Source: Bacillus sp. S/N-304-OC-R1
GTDB taxonomy: Bacteria > Bacillota > Bacilli > Bacillales > Cytobacillaceae
Assembly: GCF_019749375.1 (NCBI RefSeq)
Contig: NZ_JACWFE010000001.1
Span: forward strand, 682,001 to 746,000
Length of the DNA: 64,000 nucleotides
Direction of reading: 5' to 3'
Notes under the pieces: model-generated
The model's input: only the letters and a program-made list of their open reading frames with translations
What the model was told of the DNA's origin: nothing
The model's database searches: none
Position numbers and translations under genes: made by a program
In this document: one piece after another, positions 46,881-56,953 of the stretch
Numbering within the stretch: the stretch's first letter is position 1
Layout of the letters: each line of letters begins with the position of its first letter

Positions 46881-47657
46881 TGAAGATTTTCCTGTTCTTT
46901 TTTCACCGGAAAGACTTGATATAAAGGATTCCGATGGCAAATTAAATGAATCACGCAAAGAAAATTTGTTCTTCTCTTTGTACATGGAAACGATTACAAA
47001 CCCTGCTGCATACCCAGTCATTTTAGGATATCCTCCCCTCCCATAAAGGATTTCATCATGTTCCTTACTCATTTTTTTTGTATGCAATTTACTCTTTAGG
47101 AATGTATTCCAAAAGTGGATGATTTCTTTTTCGCTATAATAACGACACCATTCTGCAGTATATTTTTCCCCACAGCATTCATATACCGCATGCTCAGCTA
47201 ACCCTTCTAAAATGATAGAATCTAGGAGAGTTGCATCTTCTAATTTAATATTTTTCTTTTGAAGTCTGCATGTATGATGATATTCATGAACAAAGAGGGC
47301 TTCTAATTCCTTATCATCTATCGATGGTGTAATAAATAAAAATAACTGCCCTTCAAATGCCACACCTGATTTATTCACATTTACCCTAGAAAATAAGGTG
47401 TTTCTAGCTGCTATTGGAAAAATATAAATATCAATATCCGGACCATTCCATGCCTTTTTATATTTCCTGAATATTTTTTCTGTCTTTTCCCAATATTTCT
47501 TTTCCTTTAATGCTTTAAAAGTTTCATATGTTTGCCTATTTGGTTTATACATGCCAAACTGGCTTAAGTAATGATAAATTTTATCCGGCCTGTCCTTATA
47601 AAAATCTCTAGAAAGTCTTTCACAAATTTTCTCCAGGTGATAAAAGTCTGTTTCCAT
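46878..47657 (-). CDS. yjaZ: DUF2268 putative zinc metalloprotease, YjaZ
   Basis: A 259-residue protein with HEYHH (an HExxH-type zinc site) in LFVHEYHHTCRLQ near residue 125 and a following acidic segment IILEGLAEHAVYE that may supply the third ligand. This fits DUF2268 predicted Zn-dependent proteases. No signal peptide is visible, so the protein is probably cytoplasmic. B. subtilis yjaZ lies between fabF and appD, as here. Substrate unknown. Confidence 0.85.
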   Translation of the reverse strand: METDFYHLEKICERLSRDFYKDRPDKIYHYLSQFGMYKPNRQTYETFKALKEKKYWEKTEKIFRKYKKAWNGPDIDIYIFPIAARNTLFSRVNVNKSGVAFEGQLFLFITPSIDDKELEALFVHEYHHTCRLQKKNIKLEDATLLDSIILEGLAEHAVYECCGEKYTAEWCRYYSEKEIIHFWNTFLKSKLHTKKMSKEHDEILYGRGGYPKMTGYAAGFVIVSMYKEKNKFSLRDSFNLPSESFISSLSGEKRTGKSS

Positions 47658-47781
47658 CCATAAATCTGTTCTAACTACCCCATTAGCTGTTCACCACCTT
47701 TTTCCTAGAGGATTTCTTGAAAATTTATTTCTTTTCTAGTCTATGTTTAATTAATGTTAATGTTCGTTTAGTGAAATATAA

Positions 47782-47807
47782 AAGGGCAAATCCTTTGATT
47801 TGCCCTT
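47782..47807 (-). terminator. Terminator of fabF
   Basis: AAGGGCAAATC (47782-47792) pairs with GATTTGCCCTT (47797-47807), then TTTTATATTTC on the minus strand. Confidence 0.9.
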
Positions 47808-47818
47808 ACTGAATTGTT

Positions 47819-49057
47819 TTATTCGTATTTTTTAAATGCGATTGTTGCGTTATGTCCGCCGAATCCTAATGAGTTGCTGATTGCTGCTTTGATTTCCTTT
47901 TTTCTTGCCTCATTTGGAACATAATCAAGATCACATTCAGGATCTGGTGTTTCATAATTGATAGTTGGAGGCAATACGCTCTCCTTCATCGCTAAAACGG
48001 TGAAAATTGCTTCTACACCGCCTGCTGCGCCAAGAAGATGGCCAGTCATAGATTTAGTTGAGCTTATAGCTAGATTATACGCTTGATCACCAAATACTTG
48101 TTTAATGGCCATTGTTTCATACTTATCATTGTAATCAGTACTTGTTCCATGAGCATTAATATAATCAATGTCCTCTGGCGCTAGTCCAGCATCATCGATG
48201 GCCATTTTCATTGCTCTCGCTCCGCCTTCTCCTTCAGGTGCAGGTGCTGTAATATGATACGCATCTCCAGTTGCACCATACCCAACGATTTCGGCATAAA
48301 TTTTTGCTCCGCGTGCTAGTGCATGCTCAAGCTCTTCAAGAACGACAATACCAGCGCCCTCGCCAATAACAAATCCATCACGATTTTTATCAAATGGGCG
48401 GCTTGCTGTTTTTGGATCAGGATTTGTTGATAATGCTGTATTAGCACAAAAACCTGCAACAGACATTTTCGTAATCGGTGCCTCTGCTCCTCCTGTAACC
48501 ATTGCATCTGCATCGCCACGCTGAATAACTTTAAAAGCATCACCAATAGAATTGGTTCCTGTAGCACATGCCGTTACAGTACATGAATTAAATCCTTTTG
48601 CTCCCAAAGTAATAGATACTTGACCAGTTGCCATATCTGGGATCATCATTGGAACGAAGAATGGACTAACCCGTCTGTATCCACGATTTAGAAAAGTTTC
48701 AAACTGATTTTCGAATGTTTCCATTCCGCCAATTCCAGAACCAATCCATACGCCTACACGGTGTGCATTTTCTTCATTTATCGCTAAATTTGCATCCTTT
48801 ACTGCCATAAGGGAAGCTGCAACCGCATAATGAGTAAAGCGGTCCATTTTTCTGGCATCCTTTTTATCAATGAAGTTTTCAACATTAAATTCCTTAACTT
48901 CGGCAGCAACCTTCACTGGATATTCATCTGCATTTACTCTTGTTAATGGGCCAACTCCAGAAACCCCCGAAAGGATATTTTTCCATGTTGTTTCTACGTC
49001 ATTCCCTAGCGGTGTTACAGCTCCAATACCCGTAACGACAACTCTTCGTTTAGTCAT
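47819..49057 (-). CDS. fabF: 3-oxoacyl-ACP synthase II (FabF)
   Basis: A 412-residue condensing enzyme for fatty-acid elongation. Active-site Cys in [15 protein letters not shown] (near residue 163), His residues in [12 protein letters not shown] (near 303) and [13 protein letters not shown] (near 340). Starts [18 protein letters not shown], the usual FabF N-terminus. AAAGGAG lies 11 bases before the ATG. It is downstream of fabH in one operon under the FapR box. Confidence 0.97.
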   Translation of the reverse strand: MTKRRVVVTGIGAVTPLGNDVETTWKNILSGVSGVGPLTRVNADEYPVKVAAEVKEFNVENFIDKKDARKMDRFTHYAVAASLMAVKDANLAINEENAHRVGVWIGSGIGGMETFENQFETFLNRGYRRVSPFFVPMMIPDMATGQVSITLGAKGFNSCTVTACATGTNSIGDAFKVIQRGDADAMVTGGAEAPITKMSVAGFCANTALSTNPDPKTASRPFDKNRDGFVIGEGAGIVVLEELEHALARGAKIYAEIVGYGATGDAYHITAPAPEGEGGARAMKMAIDDAGLAPEDIDYINAHGTSTDYNDKYETMAIKQVFGDQAYNLAISSTKSMTGHLLGAAGGVEAIFTVLAMKESVLPPTINYETPDPECDLDYVPNEARKKEIKAAISNSLGFGGHNATIAFKKYE

Positions 49058-49204
49058 TCTATTTTTATCTCCTTTACTCTAATAGTTACAAGCTTTATTC
49101 CATAAAAATTAGAGAATCACATTTTCGGCTAATCATTGTAAAATTCACTTAAAAAAATTTCATTTTAATTGTCACTGAAATTGGATGAATTGTAAAGTTA
49201 TGCC

Positions 49205-50137
49205 TCATCTGCCCCAGCGCATGGCAATAGCCCCCCATGTTAAACCGCCACCAAAGCCTACCATAACAATTAAATCTCCATCTTTAATTTTTCCAGCTTC
49301 TAATTCTTCGACAATTGAAATGGGAATAGAAGCTGCAGAAGTGTTTCCATATTTGTGGATCGTCTTTGACATCTTTTCCTCTGGCAAATCAAGTCGCTGT
49401 CTAGAAGCCTCCATGATGCGAATATTTGCTTGGTGAGGAATTAAGAAATCAACATCCTCCTTAGAGAGACCAGCCTTTTCTAGCACATTTACACAGCTTT
49501 CCCCCATTTGGCGGACAGCAAATTTAAATACTTCCCGGCCATTCATAATGATGTACTCATCCTGGTATAAATGCTTTGCTCCAGTTCCATCTGCACCAAG
49601 CTCGAAAGATAATATTCCTCTTCCTTCTGAAACTTGGCCAATAACAGCAGCACCGGCACCATCTCCAAATAATACAGCGGTATTTCGGTCTTCCCAATCT
49701 GTTATTTTTGAAAGCTTTTCAACTCCAACAATTAGCACGTGTTTATATGTGCCAGCTTCAACGAATTGCTTTGCAGTAACAATTCCATACATAAACCCAG
49801 CACATGCAGCACTAATATCCATAGCCGCTGCCTTTACTGCTCCTAATCTCTCTTGAAGCATACAGGCAACAGATGGGAATGGATTGTCAGGTGTAACAGT
49901 AGCTACTAAAATCATATCTAAATCTTCTGGTGAAATATTTGCGTTTTCTATCGCCTTCACTGCCGCTTCATAAGCTAGATCAGAAGTATCTGTATTCTCA
50001 TCTGCAATTCTTCTTTCCTGAATACCGGTTCTAGTTCTGATCCATTCATCTGATGTATCAACCATTTTTTCTAAATCTGCATTTGTTAGTTTCTTTTCAG
50101 GCAAGCATCTGCCAATTCCAATTATTCCAGCATTCAT
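49205..50137 (-). CDS. fabH: 3-oxoacyl-ACP synthase III (FabH)
   Basis: A 310-residue initiating condensing enzyme that joins acyl-CoA primer to malonyl-ACP. Catalytic triad visible: Cys in [13 protein letters not shown], His in [12 protein letters not shown], Asn in [10 protein letters not shown]. The ATG at 50137 follows AAGGGGTG and gives [19 protein letters not shown], matching FabHA of Bacillus. About 150 bases separate it from fabF. Confidence 0.97.
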   Translation of the reverse strand: MNAGIIGIGRCLPEKKLTNADLEKMVDTSDEWIRTRTGIQERRIADENTDTSDLAYEAAVKAIENANISPEDLDMILVATVTPDNPFPSVACMLQERLGAVKAAAMDISAACAGFMYGIVTAKQFVEAGTYKHVLIVGVEKLSKITDWEDRNTAVLFGDGAGAAVIGQVSEGRGILSFELGADGTGAKHLYQDEYIIMNGREVFKFAVRQMGESCVNVLEKAGLSKEDVDFLIPHQANIRIMEASRQRLDLPEEKMSKTIHKYGNTSAASIPISIVEELEAGKIKDGDLIVMVGFGGGLTWGAIAMRWGR

Positions 50138-50289
50138 GGAGTGCACCCCTTATCATCTTTCTATTCTGAATTCAAATAGCCAGCAGTTTAAGGAAACACT
50201 AGCTTATTGTCCAGTTTACAAACTAAATTATCATCAATTATAGAGATGGCAATATCAATTATAAGTGATTTTTAACTTTATTATCAATT

Positions 50290-50308
50290 ATTATGACTTG
50301 GTACTAAT
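50290..50308 (-). promoter_or_regulatory. FapR operator upstream of fabH
   Basis: On the minus strand ATTAGTACCAAGTCATAAT closely matches the FapR consensus ATTAGTACCTAGTCTTAAT. It lies about 155 bases before fabH. Malonyl-CoA releases FapR and turns on the fab genes. Confidence 0.85.
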
Positions 50309-50445
50309 TTTATCAAATAAACTAGCAGATAAGCAAGATTTTCTGAATCTTAATATTAAAAAGTTTTATCCGCTTCTGTCTAAACATGGAAAATTCAGTA
50401 ACATAAATTAATATAAATGCTACTTTATAAAGGAGGAGGAAAAGA

Positions 50446-50802
50446 TTGAATCCTGAGGATAAAAAAGAAGAACAAATTTCTGCAGGTGACCCATTTTCAT
50501 TATTCATGTTTGGTCCCAATCAACGGAATACAGATTTGAAAAGAGAACCGGTTGAATCTTCTACAGAGAATAAGAAATTGAACAATTCTTCTTTAGACGA
50601 TTGGCTATTTGGAAATCAAAGGAAACCTGAGAGCACAAAAAATAAGGCTATCAATGACCAAATCAATCAGATCATTAATAATATTGATTTTATCGCTCTT
50701 ATGGACAATATAGACGCCCTTAAGCAATCTGCTCAACAATTTAAACCAATATACAGTAAAGTTACTCCAATGATTAAGCAGCTTTTTAAAAAAAGTAATT
50801 AA
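50446..50802 (+). CDS. Uncharacterised 118-residue protein
   Basis: TTG start with a very strong AGGAGGAGG site. The N-terminal half is hydrophilic and Asn/Glu/Lys rich with two short similar elements, DPFSLFMFGP and SSLDDWLFG. The C-terminal half (residues 65-118) is predicted helical (INQIINNIDFIALMDNIDALKQ) and ends in a basic tail. It lies between fabH and comZ, where B. subtilis has yjzB, but I cannot show homology. A strong terminator follows. No membrane segment or signal. Confidence 0.7.
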   Translation: MNPEDKKEEQISAGDPFSLFMFGPNQRNTDLKREPVESSTENKKLNNSSLDDWLFGNQRKPESTKNKAINDQINQIINNIDFIALMDNIDALKQSAQQFKPIYSKVTPMIKQLFKKSN

Positions 50803-50808
50803 TTTCAA

Positions 50809-50838
50809 AAAACCGGTCTTCTAAGAAAGACCGGTTTT
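50809..50838. terminator. Bidirectional terminator before comZ
   Basis: AAAACCGGTCTT (50809-50820) pairs with AAGACCGGTTTT (50827-50838). It ends both the unknown plus-strand gene and comZ. Confidence 0.92.
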
Positions 50839-50845
50839 TGTCAAT

Positions 50846-51037
50846 TTATTCTTTTTCTGCTAATGCATCTGCTTTGCCCATTTCATATGCTTCACTCATT
50901 ACTTTTGTAAAAAGGCTCATAAACGGCTGAATCATTTCTAAAGATAATTCAACACCTGCGTCGTCTAATTGCTGTTTCGCCTCTGGCAAATACTTCATGG
51001 CGATTTGCATAAATTGCATTGTTTTGTCTGATTGCAT
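50846..51037 (-). CDS. comZ: ComG operon repressor ComZ
   Basis: A 63-residue protein, FMQIAMKYLPEAKQQLDDAGV and IQPFMSLFTKVMSEAYEMGK, nearly the B. subtilis ComZ pattern and the same length. ComZ represses the comG DNA-uptake operon. It starts 24 bases after med ends, so it is in the med operon. AGGAGG is 13 bases before the ATG. Confidence 0.92.
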   Translation of the reverse strand: MQSDKTMQFMQIAMKYLPEAKQQLDDAGVELSLEMIQPFMSLFTKVMSEAYEMGKADALAEKE

Positions 51038-51061
51038 ATCTTATGTAATTCCTCCTGAGCG

Positions 51062-52021
51062 CTATTTATTGGGAAGTTCCCCTGTTTTTTTATATTCATC
51101 AATGGCTGCATTGATTTTATCAATAAATTTTTGATCAACGTGGGAGCTAAATTTCCCTAGTGTTATGACACCATCCTGAAAATCGAACGACAAATTCCCA
51201 GATTTCAACTCCCCTTTATTAAACATATCAGCCACGACTTCATACAAAACATCCACATGCTGAATCGTACTAGTTAAAACCGCAGATTCCCCTAGATCAG
51301 ACTGATCTGAAATATATCCAATAGCATAATGGCCCTTTTCTTTAACCTTTTCAATTACCGGAACATTATAACCATCGCCGGCCGGATAAATTACATCAGC
51401 CCCTTTTGCCATAATCTTATCTAAAAGGTCAATGGCTTTTTTGTCATCATCCCAATTCCCAACATATTCAATCATTACATCAGCGTTGGGATTTTCATAA
51501 TTGGCACCCTCATAAAATCCTTCAATTTCGGGCTGCCATTCGTATGCAGCAATAATACCAATAGAATTAGATTTTGTCATATGACCCGCGATCATACCAC
51601 CGAAAAATCCCATTGCGTACCCTTCAAAGTTCAAGCTAGTAGTATTCGAATTTTCCGCATCTCCATTGAAGCTTACGAAGTGAATATCCGGATATTGAGG
51701 TGAAATCTCATTAAAATATTCAGCATATTCATTACCATGACCAAAAATAAGATTAACTCCCTTTTGATTAAACTCCTTAACAGCTCTTTCAACTACTAGC
51801 TTTGAATTCATCCCCTCTTTATAGTAAACATCAATATTATAATGGGATTGGATCTTTAACATTCCTTTATAGCCCTTTGTTCCCCATACTTGATCATTGA
51901 TCGTATCAGGAACTAGTAATCCTGCTTTTTTTAGTTTACCAGAAGACATTGCTTGTCCGCAGGAGACCAATAAAAGAAGGCTTAAAAGAAGAATCCCAAA
52001 CCGAACAAAAATTTTCTGCAT
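51062..52021 (-). CDS. med: BMP-family lipoprotein Med, comK activator
   Basis: A 319-residue lipoprotein of the basic-membrane-protein (nucleoside-binding) fold: signal ending in the lipobox LLVSC (near residue 19), then GLLVPDTINDQVWGTKGYKGML and LNFEGYAMGFFGGMIAGHM. Med in B. subtilis raises comK expression. The start is uncertain: the ATG at 52021 gives a clean signal peptide, but its AAAGGA site is only two bases away; an ORF extension begins 69 bases upstream. It is co-transcribed with comZ. Confidence 0.88.
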   Translation of the reverse strand: MQKIFVRFGILLLSLLLLVSCGQAMSSGKLKKAGLLVPDTINDQVWGTKGYKGMLKIQSHYNIDVYYKEGMNSKLVVERAVKEFNQKGVNLIFGHGNEYAEYFNEISPQYPDIHFVSFNGDAENSNTTSLNFEGYAMGFFGGMIAGHMTKSNSIGIIAAYEWQPEIEGFYEGANYENPNADVMIEYVGNWDDDKKAIDLLDKIMAKGADVIYPAGDGYNVPVIEKVKEKGHYAIGYISDQSDLGESAVLTSTIQHVDVLYEVVADMFNKGELKSGNLSFDFQDGVITLGKFSSHVDQKFIDKINAAIDEYKKTGELPNK

Positions 52022-52160
52022 CTTCCTTTGTTCCGCCTCTCCATAAAAGCCGCTTCTTATTTTAAGATAATTCAAACCAAAAATATCCAAATATACTATA
52101 TCCTGCTGTTTTTATTCTAACCATAATGAGCAAGTTTTGAAAAGCCCTATCCCTATTCTA

Positions 52161-52982
52161 CTAAATACATCCATCATGTAACAACCTTATCTGCCTTTTC
52201 TGTTTTTCAAGCCCCTCCGTAAAATGTGTACAGCTTTTCACAATAGTGTTGTTTACCATACGTCCATTAACTATTTCTTTGTGTTGAACTTTTTCTATCA
52301 CTTCAATAGGGATGGATAGATAATCTGCACATTTTCCCCAATGATTTACAGTTTCGCTTTTTAAAATCCACGTTTGAGGGCAATTATTCTCTGTAAGCTC
52401 AATAATTGGATCCACAATATCTTCAATGTACAGTGTATCGTGGATCCACTCACATTCATTAGTTACAATGTGCTGATCAGGAAAAATGGTTTTTAAAAGG
52501 GATTGCTGAAATAAAAAGGTATTTGGCTGCCAAGGGCCATAAATAGTTGGGAGAAAAAAACGGTGACTGTAATTTGAATTTGCTTGCTCGATCCTATCGT
52601 TAAGCTGCACAAAAAATTGAATAGGAAAAAGGGAAACAATTTTCGTATCCATATTATCTATTTTTTCTCGATTTTTATTTAGAAACTCCTCAATTAAACA
52701 GTTTTTTGTTATAGAGGCTTGAAGATTATTTATATCAGTTTCATAATAATCAAAAAGAATAATTGTTCGACCGTTAAATTCTTCTTCATCCATCCATTGT
52801 GTTGGACTTCTTTCATTAAAGTTCGCGTTACGGCCAATTTCAAGCCGCTTTTCAGAAAGATATGCGTCTATGTCATCATCACTCGAATGAATCCCAATAA
52901 CTTCTAATCCTTGTTCTAGCAATGAACGGCAAAATTGATAACCAATAAATTGAAATGCCCCAAAAATTACTGCCCTGTCCAT
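52161..52982 (-). CDS. yjaV: NAD(P)-binding epimerase-like protein, YjaV
   Basis: A 273-residue protein with an N-terminal Rossmann-like turn (VIFGAFQFIGYQFC, a G-x2-x-x-G type) and short-chain-dehydrogenase/epimerase features (HRFFLPTIYGPWQPNTFL near residue 145; DTLYIEDIVDPIIEL near 190). The usual Tyr-x3-Lys is not evident, so catalysis is doubtful. It matches B. subtilis YjaV in position between yjaU and med. Confidence 0.75.
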   Translation of the reverse strand: MDRAVIFGAFQFIGYQFCRSLLEQGLEVIGIHSSDDDIDAYLSEKRLEIGRNANFNERSPTQWMDEEEFNGRTIILFDYYETDINNLQASITKNCLIEEFLNKNREKIDNMDTKIVSLFPIQFFVQLNDRIEQANSNYSHRFFLPTIYGPWQPNTFLFQQSLLKTIFPDQHIVTNECEWIHDTLYIEDIVDPIIELTENNCPQTWILKSETVNHWGKCADYLSIPIEVIEKVQHKEIVNGRMVNNTIVKSCTHFTEGLEKQKRQIRLLHDGCI

Positions 52983-53066
52983 TTTCTGGCCTCCCTTACC
53001 ATTCTCAGTGTATCCTATGCAAATTGATTTACATTTATTTCATTTTAAACTGTACAAATGTAGTCC

Positions 53067-53807
53067 TTATAAAATTGTTTCATAACACTTCATAAAATGA
53101 ACGATTTGGATGCCAATACCTTGCTTTTTTTCTGGGAGTAAGTAACAAATAATGATTGGACTTTTTGATTCCTTTCGTTCAGTTGTTTGATTCCTTACTT
53201 GTTTAGCCTCTTTATAAGACTTGCCGCCAGTCATAAAATGGATAATTTTTATTGGAATATTCACTGTACTATCAAAGCTTTCTTTAAATGTATCGATTTC
53301 AGCTTCTATCTGCTTTATATCGATCTCATATGCCTGAGCAAGCTCTTTCAGTAATTTCTTATAAAAAAATTTATGCTCCTTTTCTAATTCAATATAATCT
53401 TTTATTGATAAGATTGGATTTATGAAAATACAAGTTCGAATGTGCATAGGACCCATTTCAGCCAAAAGTTTTAATGCAACTAAAGCGCCCATTCCTTCTG
53501 CTATCAAATGAATTTTCCCATTTATTATCTCTGTTCGGATAATATGTTCATATAATCTTCTAGCAAGCCTAACTGCTTTTTCATTACCCCAGTTTTTCCC
53601 GTAAAGGTTTGAATAAAAAATTGTATAGCCCTCTTCCTTTAGCGTCTTAATTAGAGCTGCCTTTCCTTCATTCTGAGTCCAAAAGCTTCCATACTCATTA
53701 ACATAATGCCTGTCATCACCTATAATTAGGATACCGAAACCGCTTGGCTTTTCAGGATAATGAAGCATATTCCATTCGGTATCCAATTGAAAGTTCCGGC
53801 TTTCCAT
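53067..53807 (-). CDS. yjaU: Alpha/beta-hydrolase-like protein, YjaU
   Basis: A 246-residue protein with the layout of an alpha/beta hydrolase: GFGILIIGDDRHYV near the N-terminus, IHLIAEGMGALVALKLL in the nucleophile-elbow position (residues 105-120), and a C-terminal His in IGIQIVHFMKCYE. The elbow reads A-E-G-M-G, so the nucleophilic Ser is missing. This suggests a non-catalytic protein or an altered mechanism. It begins the yjaU-yjaV-med-comZ order of B. subtilis. Confidence 0.75.
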   Translation of the reverse strand: MESRNFQLDTEWNMLHYPEKPSGFGILIIGDDRHYVNEYGSFWTQNEGKAALIKTLKEEGYTIFYSNLYGKNWGNEKAVRLARRLYEHIIRTEIINGKIHLIAEGMGALVALKLLAEMGPMHIRTCIFINPILSIKDYIELEKEHKFFYKKLLKELAQAYEIDIKQIEAEIDTFKESFDSTVNIPIKIIHFMTGGKSYKEAKQVRNQTTERKESKSPIIICYLLPEKKQGIGIQIVHFMKCYETIL

Positions 53808-54027
53808 AATGAAAAAACTCCTTTGTTTCTTAATTCATAATAATGTATGATACTTCAAATGAAATGATAAGGGGAAAGCCTAGTTTATAAAGAGGAAACT
53901 ATTTACTGTACTGCCCTAAAAGAAAGGTTATTCACATGTTTAACATGATTTTTCAATTTGTTTCATTTATTAATCCTTCTTGTTATGGTAATATGATAGG
54001 GGATTTTAATATGCAGAGGTGAATTCG

Positions 54028-54219
54028 ATGAGATTCTTTTGGACTTTCTTTTGGACGTTTCTTCTAGTTCAAATGTTAACGTATGTAGTTAGCTCAATGC
54101 TTGCCGTAGCTTTTGATTTCAAAACTGGATCCATTTTAGCAATCGGTACAACGATCTTAATTTTCGTTGTTTCCGCAATCATTCCTGAAGGACCAGCGGA
54201 AAAAGAAAGTATTCATTAA
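54028..54219 (+). CDS. yjzD: DUF2929 small membrane protein, YjzD
   Basis: A 63-residue protein, MRFFWTFFWTFLLVQMLTYVV, with two membrane segments and a hydrophilic tail PEGPAEKESIH. Its size and position match YjzD/DUF2929. The ATG at 54028 follows AGAGGTGAATTCG; a GTG nine bases upstream overlaps the ribosome site. It is convergent with clpB. Confidence 0.8.
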   Translation: MRFFWTFFWTFLLVQMLTYVVSSMLAVAFDFKTGSILAIGTTILIFVVSAIIPEGPAEKESIH

Positions 54220-54222
54220 GTT

Positions 54223-54252
54223 AAAAAAGTGACTCCTAGGAGTCACTTTTTT
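54223..54252. terminator. Bidirectional terminator between yjzD and clpB
   Basis: AAAAAAGTGACTCCT pairs with AGGAGTCACTTTTTTT. The clpB stop codon (54236-54238) sits inside the stem. Confidence 0.92.
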
Positions 54253-56851
54253 TAAATTGAATGTTCAACTTGATTTCATCATTTTCTACCGAAATGGATA
54301 CTTCGCTGTAATCTTTAATATCATCAGCAATGATTTTCCGAGCTAATATCGTCTCAACATTTCTTTGGATAAACCGCTTTAGAGGCCTAGCGCCATAAAC
54401 CGGATCAAACCCGTTTTCAGCTATATATTCCTTTGCTTCCTCCGTTATATTGAGCTTAATATGCTGATCAGATACTCTTTCTTGCAGCTGCTTAATTAAT
54501 TTTGAAACGATTTCCTTTATTTCTTTCAAATCGAGCGGCTTAAATAATATGATTTCATCAACCCTATTTAAGAACTCTGGGCGGAAATGACCTCTTAAAT
54601 GCCCCATCACTTTGTTCCGAGTTTCTTCATTTATATTCACTTCTCCGTTAACGCGTTCAAGCAAGTATTGAGAGCCGATATTTGAGGTCATAATGATCAC
54701 TGTATTTTTAAAATCTACTGTTCTTCCTTGCGAGTCTGTAATTCTTCCGTCATCGAGCATTTGCAATAAAATATTAAACACTTCGGGATGAGCTTTTTCA
54801 ATTTCATCTAATAATATGACAGAGTAGGGATTTCTTCTAACTGCTTCTGTCAGCTGCCCGCCTTCTTCATAGCCAACATAGCCTGGAGGGGCGCCAATTA
54901 ATCTTGATACTGCATGTTTCTCCATATATTCAGACATATCAATTCGAATAATATGATCTTCACTATCAAATAAACTTTGCGCTAAAGCCTTCGCTAATTC
55001 AGTCTTCCCAACACCAGTCGGTCCTAAGAAGATAAAGGAACCGATTGGACGATTAGGATCTTTAATCCCCGCTCTAGCACGAAGTACGGCATCAGATACA
55101 AGTTCAACGGCTTCAACCTGCCCTATTACCCTTTCATGTAATATACTCTCGAGCCTTAGCAGCTTTTCTCGTTCGCCTTCAACGAGCTTGGCAACAGGAA
55201 TGCCTGTCCATCTTGCTACGATATCTGCAATTTCCTCTTCCGTCACTTCTTCCCGTAATAGACGGTCTCCATCCTTCTCATTTACTTCTTGTTCTAGCTG
55301 CTTAACTTCTTTTTCTAAGCTTGGAATTCTTCCATGACGGAGCTCTGCTGCTTTATTTAAATCATACTCATTTTCTGCCTTCTCCAGCTCGCGGCGAAGC
55401 TTTTCCAGCTGTTCTCTTTTTTCGCGCACCTTCTGAATTCCTTCTTTTTCTTGCTGCCATTTAGCCTTCATGGCGTGGGCTTTTTCTTTTTGATCAGCTA
55501 ATTCCTTTTGCAGGATCAATAATCTCTCTTTACTCGCCTCATCACTTTCTTTCCTTAAAGCCGCTTCTTCAATTTCAAGCTGCATCACTCGTCTTGTCAC
55601 TTCATCGAGTTCTGTTGGCATTGAATCAATTTCTGTTCGGATCATTGCACATGCTTCATCGACTAAATCAATTGCTTTATCAGGCAGGAAACGATCTGTA
55701 ATATATCGATCTGATAAGGTAACGGCTGCAACAAGAGCCCTATCATGAATATTGACTCCGTGGTGAACCTCATATCTTTCCTTTAATCCTCTTAGAATCG
55801 AGATAGAGTCTTCTACATCGGGTTCCTGTACAAGGACCTGCTGAAAACGTCTTTCTAATGCAGGATCTTTTTCAATGTATTTCCGATGTTCATCCAAGGT
55901 AGTCGCACCAATACAATGCAGCTCTCCGCGGGCAAGCATAGGCTTCAGCATATTCCCTGCATCCATTGCCCCATCTGTTTTCCCTGCACCTACAATCGTA
56001 TGAATTTCATCAATAAAGAGAAGAATTCTTCCTTCGCTTTTTTTCACTTCATTTAAAACTGCTTTCAGACGCTCTTCGAACTCACCTCTAAACTTGGCTC
56101 CAGCAATAAGTGAGCTCATATCGAGTGAAAAGATCGTTTTATCTTTTAATCCTTCTGGAACATCCCGCCTTACTATTCTTTGGGCCAGCCCTTCTACTAT
56201 CGCTGTTTTCCCTACTCCTGGTTCTCCAATTAAAACGGGATTGTTTTTCGTTTTTCGAGAAAGTATTCGAATTACATTACGGATCTCACTATCTCTGCCA
56301 ATGACAGGGTCGACTTTCCCTGCCTTTACTTCTTCTACTAAATCTCTCCCATATTTCTTTAAAGCATCATATGTTGCTTCAGGATTTTGCGATGTCACTC
56401 TTTGATTCCCCCTTATTTCCTTAATAGCAGCCTCTAGCTTCTGTTTATTTGCACCTTCATTTTTTAGTATCTGTGCTGTCTCTGAAGAGGATTCAGCTAT
56501 AGCTAGCAGTACATGCTCTACCGAAAGATATTCATCATTTAACTTTCGCATAATAGCATCTGCCTCAGCAAGAATTCGTTGAAGATTGCTTGTAATATAA
56601 AGCTTCCCCTTTTCAATGCCGCTCCCAGAAACTTGCGGTTTCTTCTTAAGAATTAATTCCAAACCGGAAACTATTCTTTCAACGGATACTTGAAGTCTTT
56701 CTAGAATTGAGACAATTAGACTGCTATCTTGTCTTAGCAGAGCTAGTAGTAAATGAACATCATCTACTTCTTGATGTTTTTGTCTTACTGCTATATTTTG
56801 AGCTTCAATAAATCCTTCCTGCATCCGTTCAGTCATTCTATTTAGATCCAT
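54236..56851 (-). CDS. clpB: ATP-dependent disaggregase ClpB
   Basis: An 871-residue AAA+ protein. N-domain (1-150, starts [13 protein letters not shown]), NBD1 with [17 protein letters not shown] (near 205), a long coiled-coil middle domain (about 400-520, Glu/Lys/Arg rich with leucine repeats), NBD2 with [16 protein letters not shown] (near 605) and a C-terminal domain [14 protein letters not shown]. It unfolds aggregates with DnaK. The linker typical of ClpC, with an IGF/L ClpP loop, is not seen. A CtsR box lies in its promoter. B. subtilis lacks clpB, so this is a difference in an otherwise conserved neighbourhood. Confidence 0.96.
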   Translation of the reverse strand: MDLNRMTERMQEGFIEAQNIAVRQKHQEVDDVHLLLALLRQDSSLIVSILERLQVSVERIVSGLELILKKKPQVSGSGIEKGKLYITSNLQRILAEADAIMRKLNDEYLSVEHVLLAIAESSSETAQILKNEGANKQKLEAAIKEIRGNQRVTSQNPEATYDALKKYGRDLVEEVKAGKVDPVIGRDSEIRNVIRILSRKTKNNPVLIGEPGVGKTAIVEGLAQRIVRRDVPEGLKDKTIFSLDMSSLIAGAKFRGEFEERLKAVLNEVKKSEGRILLFIDEIHTIVGAGKTDGAMDAGNMLKPMLARGELHCIGATTLDEHRKYIEKDPALERRFQQVLVQEPDVEDSISILRGLKERYEVHHGVNIHDRALVAAVTLSDRYITDRFLPDKAIDLVDEACAMIRTEIDSMPTELDEVTRRVMQLEIEEAALRKESDEASKERLLILQKELADQKEKAHAMKAKWQQEKEGIQKVREKREQLEKLRRELEKAENEYDLNKAAELRHGRIPSLEKEVKQLEQEVNEKDGDRLLREEVTEEEIADIVARWTGIPVAKLVEGEREKLLRLESILHERVIGQVEAVELVSDAVLRARAGIKDPNRPIGSFIFLGPTGVGKTELAKALAQSLFDSEDHIIRIDMSEYMEKHAVSRLIGAPPGYVGYEEGGQLTEAVRRNPYSVILLDEIEKAHPEVFNILLQMLDDGRITDSQGRTVDFKNTVIIMTSNIGSQYLLERVNGEVNINEETRNKVMGHLRGHFRPEFLNRVDEIILFKPLDLKEIKEIVSKLIKQLQERVSDQHIKLNITEEAKEYIAENGFDPVYGARPLKRFIQRNVETILARKIIADDIKDYSEVSISVENDEIKLNIQFKKSDS

Positions 56852-56864
56852 ATCTGCCCTCCGT

Positions 56865-56884
56865 TCTGACCTTTATTGACCTTT
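56865..56884 (-). promoter_or_regulatory. CtsR operator of clpB
   Basis: On the minus strand AAAGGTCAATAAAGGTCAGA is a tandem heptad repeat matching the CtsR consensus (GGTCAAANANRGGTCAAA). It lies just after the -10 box, where a repressor would block transcription. Confidence 0.88.
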
Positions 56885-56890
56885 GGAAAT

Positions 56891-56919
56891 ATTATAGCAA
56901 TATGTAAAGCCATCCACAA
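56891..56919 (-). promoter_or_regulatory. Promoter of clpB
   Basis: Minus-strand TATAAT (56891-56896) with TTGTGG (56914-56919) 17 bases upstream. The -35 box overlaps the hairpin after yjzC. Confidence 0.6.
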
Positions 56920-56929
56920 ATTGGATGGC
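56909..56929 (-). terminator. Terminator-like hairpin after yjzC
   Basis: GCCATCC (56909-56915) pairs with GGATGGC (56923-56929), followed on the minus strand by TTTACATATT. It overlaps the clpB promoter. Confidence 0.6.
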
Positions 56930-56953
56930 TTAAGTTTACAAAAAAATAATGAA

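Noticed and set aside
46864..47046. Plus-strand ORF over the yjaZ 3' end
   Set aside because: Antisense shadow that starts inside a terminator.
50322..50519. Minus-strand ORF overlapping the fabH upstream region
   Set aside because: No ribosome site and antisense to the TTG-started gene with a strong ribosome site.
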